Shown piece after piece: positions 55,731-64,000 of a stretch of 64,000 nucleotides of DNA. Source of the DNA: Imbricaverruca yamaguchii (Eukaryota > Arthropoda > Thecostraca > Neoverrucidae); the NCBI GenBank assembly GCA_034440575.1, contig JAOTOL010001396.1, positions 370,501 to 434,500 of the forward strand, given 5' to 3'. The translations under genes were made by a program, and so were the position numbers. Under the pieces are notes generated by a model, which was given only the letters and a program-made list of their open reading frames with translations, made no database searches and was not told the DNA's origin. The stretch's first letter is position 1, and every line of letters starts with the position of its first letter.

Positions 55731-56360
55731 TTGCTGAAGATGAGGGAATTGCATGCTGGAATGCAACGGTGTCATTGCGACCCTAGCGTGATTTCAACCA
55801 ACAGAACGTCGACAGAGCTCTTAACCGCCTGGTGGGTATTCTTGAAGCAGACTGAAGTCGAATACGACTACACGTCGTTTCGCCAGCTAGTCGAATGCGG
55901 CTACTACGTCGTTTCGCCGAACATCCTCGCCAGCCAGTGCCAGACTAACGGACGGAGGGCAGTGTGGTGCCTTACTGTATGTCAGGGATATTATTTTGTA
56001 CCGCTTAGTTTTGGTAAGCACCGACTTCATGGGTGGGCTTTTCGAGGTACGTTCGGAAAATTTGTCTTTTTCGCAAATGCTTGGCTTCTGCTGTTTGTAA
56101 CTTGCAAACTGTGCACTGTTCGTCAGCAAACTACGCAGCAAATGTTGCAAGGCCATCGTTTACATCACCTTGGGTTTGCAGTTTCCATGATCATCAGACG
56201 CGAATCCAGAATGGGCAAGAAAATGGATATGATTATCACCAAGCTTCAGGTAATTGATGACATTGACCCATTTTACCACGGCTACCAGCGGGAAGTAGTC
56301 GCTATGACAGCCAAATTACTGGCATGGCTGAAACAGACCACATCAACTGCGTTGATCTAA
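55731..56360 (+). CDS. Unassigned 209-residue open frame
   Basis: The frame is longer than expected by chance in DNA of about 47% G+C, and the shadow frame opposite is shorter. It contains an imperfect internal duplication (DYTSFRQLVECGYYVVSPN, where tacgacgta/cgtttcgcc words repeat at about 55870 and 55905), an aromatic/hydrophobic stretch (FGKFVFFANAWLLLFVTCKL) and a basic C-terminal half. I do not recognise a family. It could be a decayed transposon or host gene, or a chance frame. Confidence 0.25.
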   Translation: MLKMRELHAGMQRCHCDPSVISTNRTSTELLTAWWVFLKQTEVEYDYTSFRQLVECGYYVVSPNILASQCQTNGRRAVWCLTVCQGYYFVPLSFGKHRLHGWAFRGTFGKFVFFANAWLLLFVTCKLCTVRQQTTQQMLQGHRLHHLGFAVSMIIRRESRMGKKMDMIITKLQVIDDIDPFYHGYQREVVAMTAKLLAWLKQTTSTALI

Positions 56361-56790
56361 AAATGTGCCAATTGCATAAGCGATCAAGTTAAACTACAAA
56401 TAAACAAACATGACATATTTCCTTGCCCAAAGCGACCAGTTTTTGGTTCAGTTTGTGTATGCACACAACATTAAAAAATGTATTTAGACTTGCCCATGGG
56501 GCGTCATGTCGGAAGTCTGAAAGTCAGACCACACGAACCTGAATTCCGAAGCAACCTCAATGGCAGCACATGTTCGCCGAATTCAGCGGTCTACAAATGT
56601 TAAGTGCTGTGACCAGGTTTTTGGCTCTGATCAACGTCGCCAATCAACTTCGACTGCGGTAAGTCATTGTCTCCCTGTTTGAATTATATTAGTCAATGGG
56701 TAATTCTCAAAGATGAAATCGTTTGTGTTTTGGATGCACCGATTGCACTCAGGATATGTCGAGCAGGCCAAAAGAAATGTTTGCCTCAGA
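56361..56790. other. No feature seen
   Basis: Intergenic DNA leading into the (TA)n tract. Confidence 0.4.
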
Positions 56791-56792
56791 GG

Positions 56793-56794
56793 TA

Positions 56795-56893
<99 letters not shown>

Positions 56894-56927
56894 GCATGTA
56901 TATATATACACATATATATATATACAC

Positions 56928-56980
<53 letters not shown>
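56793..56980. repeat. Long (TA)n microsatellite with CATG interruptions
   Basis: About 185 bp of TA repeat interrupted around 56890-56940 by cacata and catgcatg words. It generates all Tyr/Ile repeat frames on both strands. Confidence 0.97.
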
Positions 56981-56983
<3 letters not shown>

Positions 56984-57558
56984 GAAGTGTTACGGGTTGT
57001 AGAGTGCTGCTGTATGCGATTCATTCCCCGGTATTTGGCCAAGTATTGTATTCAACAATGGTCAATTGGCCCTAATATATTTCAACTCTCTTAAATTCAG
57101 GAAATGTGAAACAAAATGTTAAACGGCTCTGCTAGCCCTCACGGACCCTCTCGAGCTGCCAGGGACAACGCTTGTGGTTTCAAGAACATTCTAGCTCTTA
57201 GGCTGAAATCCTCAATTTGCTCCATACCAACCACCAGCAAACAGGGCATTTTTTATCTCTTAGGAGACATTCTTCGTCCATGAAGGGGGCGCACTAAACT
57301 TTAGGACAATCCCAGTCCAGTTCTTCCTGAATTAGAGATCCTCTTTATCTCTCAGGGCCCTTTCGTGCTCTAGGCGTCATCACAGCCCTCAGTAGCTCTG
57401 TCAAATTCTCACATCTGGAGAATTTCGGACCTGAGATGGGTCCTTACTAATCCTCTTCATAAAGACATAAAATATTAGTGCAACTATGAGCCACAAGGGC
57501 CCTTCTTGGTTGCACTCTGTACACTGAACCAGTTGCCCACCAAATCTGTCAATCAGCC

Positions 57559-58500
57559 CTACCTGTAATACTGAAAAGCAAGCCCTATATTCTTATAATG
57601 ATTGTCTATGCTGCTTTTAAACATGTTCAATGTGCTGCTACTGACAATGTTTTCGGTCAGATGGTTCCAGTGTTCCACTACCCTGTTGGTGAAGAAAGTT
57701 TGCCTTGACCTTGTTCTGCTGTGGTTAACTTTAATTTTGAATTTGTGACCTCTAATTGCATCATTTCTGTTCAATTCAAACATTTCCCCAAGGTATCCCA
57801 TCTCCATACCATGGACAAATTTAAAGACCTCGATGAGATCTCCTCTCAGCCTTCTATATCTAAATGAAAACATATTCAATTTCTTCAATCTTTCCTCATA
57901 TGCCAGGTTGCTTATGCCATTAACCATTTTTGTAGCCCTCTTTTGTACTCTCTCTAAAAGCCAACAATCTTTTTCATAGCTAGGAGACCAAGCTTGGATG
58001 CAGTATTCCAAATGTGGCCTGACGTATGTACAGTAAAGCTTCCTGATCACTTCCTCACTTCTGTATGATACATTCCTATTTATTGCCCCGATCATTCTCA
58101 GTGCCTTCTTCCTGGCTTCCTTGGTCTGTTCTGATGCCCCCAGTTTTGTGTTTAGAATTATACCTAAATCCTTCTCCTGTTGAGTCACTGATAGCACTTG
58201 GCCACCCATCAAGTATGGAGCCTTCATATGCTGCTTACCTACATGCATGATTTTGCACTTATTAAAATTAAATTTCATTTGCCATTCTTCGGACCACTTC
58301 ACAAGTTCGTCTAAGTCTTTTTGCAGCGAGATATGCTCATATTCACCTGTTATTGCCCTAAAGACCTTCAAATCATCCGCAAATTTCAAAACTTTTTGCT
58401 TAGGCTACTTTCAATGTTATTTACAAATATACTGAACAGTAGTGGCCCCAGTACTGACCCCTGGGGGACTCCACTAAGAACATTTTGCCATGATGACTTT
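57559..58500 (-). pseudogene. RT C-terminal half of the host LINE
   Basis: Frames 58500-58386 ([19 protein letters not shown], then [14 protein letters not shown]) and 58389-57559 (MKFADDLKVFRAITG to the end) adjoin with a frameshift. Catalytic FADD is present. The tail has YVRPHLEYCIQAWSPSYEKD and RRLRGDLIEVFKFVHG, the family's C-terminal signature. Confidence 0.85.
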
Positions 58501-58505
58501 GTACC

Positions 58506-61050
58506 AGATTTTGTTTGCATTACGGAGGCATGGGTCAGTGAAGGGTATTTTGGAGATAACTTACAGGATACAATATGTTTTCGACCAGGGATACAATATG
58601 TTTTCGTGCAATAGGGGTCCAGCAATGGAAGGGGGTGGTGTAATGCTCCATATGGATAGCTTATTCAGTTCTCAAAAAGTAGCAGGTGGGGATAAAAATG
58701 TGTCTGTGGAGTCCATTTCGCTTGATGTCACTGTAGGAAAAGGCAACAGCAATACTCTTAGGATAGGAGCTTTCTACCGATCAGGAACCCTGCCACATTC
58801 TCAGCAACTGGAGCTTGACAAGGTGATTTGTGAGGAAATCAGTAGAAACGTTAAGGGGAAGTGCCTTATTCTTGGTGACTTTAATCTAAAGGGATATGAA
58901 AATGATGGTGTTGGCTCCTCATCATGCAAAATGTTTAGGAAATGCCTTGAAGAGGACCTGTTCTTACACCAGTTTGTATCGGAACCTACCAGGCATGGTT
59001 CATTCTTGGACCTTGTATTCTCGGATTTAAGTGACTTGGTTCAAGTCTTGACTGTAGGCGAAACTCTGGGAAAAAGTGACCATAACATAGTTAGATTCAA
59101 GGCACATGTAGGGGAAATTATCAAGGATAATTTGGTAAAGGTTCCAAATTTCAACAGAGCAGACTTTGACGGCATGAGAGTGGCTTTAAGTGCCATCAGA
59201 TGGGAAGAAGAATTCTCCAATTTAAATACCTGTGAAATGAGGGAAAAGTTCAAATCTTACTTGAAGGAAATTCATATTAGACATGTCCCCCAAAAGCAAA
59301 GACGCAAAAGAAGGGTAGGAAAGCCAGCATGGCTTACACCAGACTTGATAAAAGCAATTAAGGCTAAGAAAACTGCATTTAGAGTCTTTAAAGAAGCCTC
59401 AAATGTCATTAATCTAAAGGTGTATCGAAAAGCGAGAGACACTGTGAAGCAAAAAACCAGAGCAGCAAAGCGAGCAAAAGAACTGGATTTAGCTAGGAAC
59501 TGTAATGGGGACAGTAAAAAAAAAATTTAGTTTCCACAAGCTGAGTAAAGTTTCTAGCAAAATTGGTCCACTGGAAGTAAACGGGACTGCGTTGGGTGAG
59601 GATAGTGAGATGGTTGAGGAGCTGAGCAAGCAGTTCAAATCAGTGTTTACATTGGAAGATATGACCAATCTGCCGACCGTACACCATAGTTCAGTGACAT
59701 GGGATCTGACAAATGATGTTGATTTCATTGATAGTGATGTTGTTTACAATCATATCAGGAAAATAAAGCCAAACAAGGCAGCAGGACCTGATGAATTTTA
59801 TGCTAGGGTGTTGCGGGAAACTGAAAAGGAACTGGCATTTCCACTTAGTATAATATTTTGTAGATCAGTTTCACAAAATGAAATTCCAACCGATTGGAAA
59901 AGGGCAAATGTAGTTCCTATTTTCAAGAAAGGAGAAAGAGGGAAAGTTGAAAACTATAGGCCAGTAAGTCTCACATCCCTAGTCTGCAAGGTACTCGAAT
60001 CAATTATCAAGGATAGAATATTTAGTTATCTGGAAGGTAGCAGATTGACCTAAGATACTCAACATGGGTTTAGAAAAGGACGATCGTGTCTCACAAACCT
60101 CTTGGACTTTTTTGAACTCCGCCACAGAACAATTTGATCAGGGAAATCAGGTTGATGTAGCATATCTTGACTTTAGTACGGCCTTTGACAAAGTACCCCA
60201 TAAACGGTTAATGACACAGCTTCAGTCCCATGGTATTGCAGGTAGCATCTTAAAATCGATAGAGTTCTGGCTTTCAGATAGACAGCAAAGAGTGATGCTA
60301 AATGGTACAAAGTCATCATACTTGATGTGTGGCCACGTGCTATCAGTGACTCAACAGGAGAAGGGTTTAGGTGTTATTCTAAACACAAAACTGGGGGCAT
60401 CAGAACAGACCAAGGAAGCCAGGAAGAAGGCACTGAGAATGCTCGGGGCAATAAATATGAATGTATCATACAGAAGTGAGGAAGTGATCAAGAAGTTTTA
60501 CTGTGCATACGTCAGGCCACATTTGGAATACTGCATCCAAGCTTGGTCTCCTAGCTATGAAAAAGATTGTTGGCTTTTAGAGAGAGTACAAAAGAGGGCT
60601 ACAAAAATGGTTAATGGCATAAGCAACCTGGCATATGAGGAAAGATTGAAGAGATTAAATATGTTTTCACTTAGATATAGAAGGCTGAGAGGAGATCTAA
60701 TCGAGGTCTTTAAAGTTGTCCATGGTCTGGAGAGGGAATAACTTGGGGAAATGTTTGAATTGAACAGAAATGATGCAATTCGAGGTCATCAATTCAAAAT
60801 TAAGGTTAGCCAGAGCAGAACAAGGTTAATGCAAACTTTCTTCACCAACAGGGTAGTAGAACACTGGAACCAGCTGCCAGAAAACATCGTCAGTAGCAGC
60901 ACATTGAACATCTTTAAAAACAGCATGGACAATCATTATAAGAATAGAGGGCTTGCTTTTCAGTATTACAGGGAGGGCCGATTGACAGATTTGGTGGGCA
61001 ACTGGTTCAGTGTACAGAGCGCAACCAAGAAGGGCCCTTGTGGCTCATAG
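58506..61050 (+). pseudogene. ORF2 of the nested LINE (endonuclease and RT, catalytic core deleted)
   Basis: Endonuclease motifs [26 protein letters not shown] and KSDHNIVRFKAHVG are present. RT parts KPNKAAGPDEFYARVL, VVPIFKKGERGKVENYRPVS and YLDFSTAFDKVPHKRL are present, then the frame passes directly from NGTKSS to YLMCGHVLSVTQ, skipping the palm catalytic segment. Frameshift near 59520, a TAA at about 60052 and a TAA at about 60740 break it further. Non-functional. Confidence 0.88.
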
Positions 61051-61090
61051 TTGCACTTATCTTTTATGTTTTTATGTCTTTATGTCTTTA
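58506..61090 (+). mobile_element. Nested CR1-like LINE with 6-bp target duplication and internal deletion
   Basis: The element starts inside the endonuclease (agattttgtttgcattacgg) and ends in the tail tttatgtctttatg. The duplication TGTACC flanks it at 58500-58505 and 61091-61096. It is of the same family as its host. ORF2 pieces lie at 58490-59530, 59505-60053, 60064-60741 and 60751-61050. At about 60315 roughly 290 bp is missing compared with the host copy, removing SGVPQGS and the FADD catalytic motif. A small tandem duplication (acaatatgttttcg) lies at about 58570-58605. Confidence 0.92.
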
Positions 61091-61096
61091 TGTACC

Positions 61097-62480
61097 ATTT
61101 AGCATCACTCTTTGCTTTCTATCTGAAAGCCACAACTCTATCCATTTTAAGATGCTACCTGCAATACCATGGGACTGAAGCTGTATCATTAACCGTTTAT
61201 GGGGTACCTTAACGGTTAAAACCTTAACGGCCTTTCAGTCCCATGCAATACCATGGGACTGAAAGGCCTTACTAAAGTCAAGATATGCTACATCAACCTG
61301 ATTTCCCTGATCAAATTGTTCTGTGGCGAAGTTCAAAAGTCCAAGAGGTTTGTGAGGCACGATCGTCCTTTTCTAAACCCATGTTGAGTATCTTGAATCA
61401 ATCTGCTACCTTCCAGATAACTAACTATTCTATCCTTGATAATTGATTCGAGTACCTTGCAGACTAGGGATGTGAGACTTACTGACCTTCAACTTTCCCT
61501 CTTTCTCCTTTCTTGAAAATAGGAACTACATTTGCCCTTTTCCAATCGGTTGGAATTTCATTTTGTGAAACCGATCTACAAAATATTATACTAAGTGGAA
61601 ATGCCAGTTCCTTTTCAGTTTCCCGCAACACCCTAGCATAAATATCATCAAGTCCTGCTGCCTTGTTTGACTTTATTTTCCTGATATGATTGTGAACAAC
61701 ATCACTATCAATGAAATCAACATCATTTGTCAGATCCCATGTCACTGAACTATGGTATACGGTCGGCAGATTGGTCATATCTTCCAATGTAAATACTGAT
61801 TTAAACTGCTTGCTCAGCTCCTCAACCATCTCACTATCCTCACCCAATGTAGTCCCGTTTACTTCCAGTGGACCAATTGTGCTAGAAACTTTATTCAGCT
61901 TGTAGAAACTAAAGAACTTTTTGCTGTCCCCATTACAGTTTCTAGCTAAATCCAGTTCTTTTGCTCGCTTTGCTGCTCTGGTTTTTTTGCTTCACAGTGT
62001 CTCTAGCTTTTCGGTACGCCTTTAGATTAACGACATTTGAGGCTTCTTTAAAGACTCTAAATGCAGTTTTCTGAGCCTTAATTACTTTTATCAAGTCTGG
62101 TGTAAGCCATGCTGGCTTTCCTACCCTTCTTTTGCGTCTTTGCTTTTGGGGGACATGTCAAATCTGAATTTCCTTCAAGTAAGATCTGAACTTTTCCCAC
62201 ATTTCACAGGCATTTAAATTAGAGAATTCGTCTTCCCATCTGATGGCACTTAAAGCCGTTCTCATGCAGTCAAAGTCTGATCTGTTGAAATTTGGAACCT
62301 TTACCAAATTATCCTTGATAATTTCCCCTACATGTGCCTTGAATCTAACTATGTTATGGTCACTTCTTCCCAGAGTTTCGCCTACAGTCAAGTCTTGAAC
62401 CAAGTCACTTAAATCCGAGAATACAAGGTCCAAGAATGAACCATGCCTGGTAGGTTCCGATACAAACTGGTGTAAGAACA
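61097..62480 (-). pseudogene. Endonuclease and N-terminal RT half of the host LINE
   Basis: Minus-strand pieces at 62433-62158 (MDLVFSDLSDLVQDLTVGET, SDHNIVRFKAHVGEI) and 61847-61479 (VEELSKQFKSVFTLEDMTNL, DWKRANVVPIFKKGERGKVE), then finger-domain pieces to 61097. A local rearrangement at about 61165-61265 repeats ccatgggactgaa three times in mixed orientation. Confidence 0.82.
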
Positions 62481-62490
62481 GGTCCTCTTC

Positions 62491-63372
62491 GCCCGCCCGC
62501 GGTCAGCCCCGAGCCACTCTCCATCAGCGTGAGCCAAAGCCGACTCCCTGGCGTCCAGCCCGGATCTCTCCTCTGTCGGCTCACTGGCCTTCTTTCACGG
62601 TTCAGGACACTCCATCCAGCCGAATTCTCCTCTTTCAACTGCTTGGGGCTACTCTAGCACGCAAGAGGCCCCCTGTGCGGTTTCAGTCTCCTCCGTTGGC
62701 CCAGGGGCTCTTCATACTGGCGCCGGGCCCCCTCCGACGGTCTGTGGTCCTCTCGCTGCAAAGCGTTCTCTCCGTCGGTGCATGGTCCCTCCATATCCTC
62801 ATCTGCCAGACCGGAATCCCTCTTTCAATAGCTTCAACAGCCTGGGGCCTCTCCATCAGGCCAGAGTCCCTTGTATGGCTTGGGCCCATTCGTTGGCCAA
62901 ATGGTCATTTCTGACGGTCCGAGGGCCTCTGCGGCAACTAGTGCCACCCTCCGTCGTCTCAGTGCCCCACTTTGACAACCCAGAGCCTTTTCCGGCAAGC
63001 CTCGAGCCCCTTTTCAAACTCGTGGGCACTTTCTTCGGCTTAGACCACGCGATCTGCCCAAGGTAAATTCATATATGTTCGGACCCCTCTCCGTTAGCCA
63101 TGGAGCCCTTCCACCGATCCCTCCCTCCGTCGATCAAGAGGTTCTTAGCCCAGCCAAGGGCACTTAACACCTCCCCGGGGGAGCTCCCCATTGACTCTGG
63201 GTCGACCTCATTGGTCCGGGACCCTTTCGTCGGCCCAGGGGCCCTTCACGTTGGCCCAGGGAGCCCTTGTTGGGCCCTTCTTCAATGCCTTGGGTGCCCC
63301 AGGGCAGTCGTCTGGAGGGCCTCCTCTGACACGCGAGATGGGGCGGCTAACTCCTCCTTGGCTACGCCACTG
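62491..63372. repeat. Low-complexity gggccct-rich DNA ending in a hAT-like terminus
   Basis: Diverged words of the type ggcccaggggcccttc recur over about 850 bp, resembling the interior of the hAT-like MITEs. The right edge (ggctacgccactg at about 63360-63372) is the reverse complement of CAGTGGCGTAGCC, a hAT-type terminus. I found neither a partner end nor a target duplication; the left side abuts the LINE. Confidence 0.45.
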
Positions 63373-64000
63373 GCTCGGACTATGTGAACTTCCTCGAGAT
63401 GATGCGGGAACACTGGGCGGCGACTTTCGCAAGGCTGCTGCGCAGACCATTTGAACGTTTAACCTAATATGCTTACGAGGGTCAAATGCGGAGTGGGAAT
63501 GATTGAGGCTCAACTGGGTTCCTCGGAAACATAGACGCCTTGAGATTGAGACCATTTACTCTTACATGAGCGTAAGGAGGATAATTCGTGGGTGATGCCA
63601 TGGACGCCGTCACCACTGGGATCCTTGGTGCCCGGACCGGACCTGATAATTTTTTGGGGGCGGGGGAACGATCCTACCAGGGCAACTAGGCCGCTAACTA
63701 GCAACACTAGGAAACTTGTGGAGAATCCGATATCTTCCTGAAGATTTGCAGTTATTGCTACAGTGGATATCTGAATCGGGTTGTTTGACTTCACCGACGG
63801 TACCGCCACGAGTCCGCCGGACGGGTCTCCGTCGCCGTCAATGTCGCCATGGTCCGCGGCGTGCCCAATGTGTGCATTTGTTTCCTCGTCTGGCCTGCCC
63901 TTAAATATGCATCACCTTCGGTAGGGTTGTGCGGCCCCTGGGGTTCGACCCTACCTGGACATTGAAGGCGATGCGCCATTGAATGTGCCGTACGTTTGGA
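63373..64000. other. No feature seen
   Basis: Short frames only up to the window edge. Confidence 0.4.

Larger units (their letters stand above)
57459..62490 (-). mobile_element. CR1-like LINE, 5'-truncated, split by a nested LINE
   Basis: The host element reads on the minus strand from about 62490 (in the endonuclease, near EDLFLHQ) to 61097, then resumes at 58505 and ends with a tail (ttttatgtctttatg) at about 57459-57473. Its sequence is continuous once the insertion 58506-61090 is removed: ...CTAAATGGTACA joins to the tgtacc copy and AAAGTCATCATGG. Flanking cctcttc at 57452-57458 and 62484-62490 is a 7-bp candidate target duplication. The RT frame at 58389-57559 is intact from KFADDLKVF to the C-terminus; the 5' half has stops. 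Confidence 0.9.

Noticed and set aside
56664..57094. Tyr/Ile-repeat proteins on both strands
   Set aside because: Translation of the (TA)n microsatellite.

Overview
This window looks like nuclear DNA from an arthropod. Its genes are cut into small exons with GT-AG junctions (and two likely GC-AG junctions) separated by kilobases of repeats. It also holds non-LTR retrotransposons of CR1-like and I-like types, tRNA-derived SINEs, small DNA transposons, minisatellites and long (GA)n and (TA)n tracts. I cannot fix the species; crustacean or chelicerate would both fit. There is no bacterial gene organisation.

Host genes. (1) A plus-strand gene spans about 22.07-43.39 kb. Two alternative first exons both end in phase 1: 22072-22330 encodes a PKA-RIIa-like dimerisation/docking domain, and 24624-24675 encodes a short N-terminus starting Met-Gly-Cys, an acylation signal. 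Both fit one shared phase-1 exon (38019-38149), which reads in phase into a 4-kb last exon (39326-43388) encoding a long disordered region and five IQ motifs. The same calmodulin-binding body could therefore be tethered either to membrane lipid or to AKAP-type helices. The last exon has a frameshift near 41090. (2) Inside the 13-kb intron, on the minus strand, lies a small secreted-protein gene (31586-31275) with a TATA box. (3) A convergent minus-strand gene (54956-47099) can be assembled from eight exons with consistent phases. It encodes a roughly 620-residue secreted protein with three cystatin-like units, each cut by a phase-0 intron. Its fifth exon ends at a 5' splice site that has been tandemly amplified into a 31-bp minisatellite.

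Mobile DNA. 1-212: start of a CR1-like ORF1 (minus). About 3.0-6.37 kb: a CR1-like LINE with only one nonsense and one frameshift lesion in ORF2. 12.1-16.9 kb: an I-like LINE fossil with endonuclease, RT and RNase H, interrupted by a DNA element. 57.46-62.49 kb: a CR1-like LINE (minus) split by a second LINE of the same family (plus, 58506-61090), with target duplications for both. Three copies of a family ending in TTAA (8.42, 14.66, 32.20 kb), three copies of a family ending in CCGTCTCGGGGG (9.79, 19.91, 28.11 kb), two hAT-like MITEs with perfect 8-bp duplications (26.58, 33.79 kb) and two SINEs with perfect 11-bp duplications (18.77, 36.04 kb) fill most of the rest.

The remaining stretches are introns or intergenic DNA in which I see no supported gene; they are listed as such.
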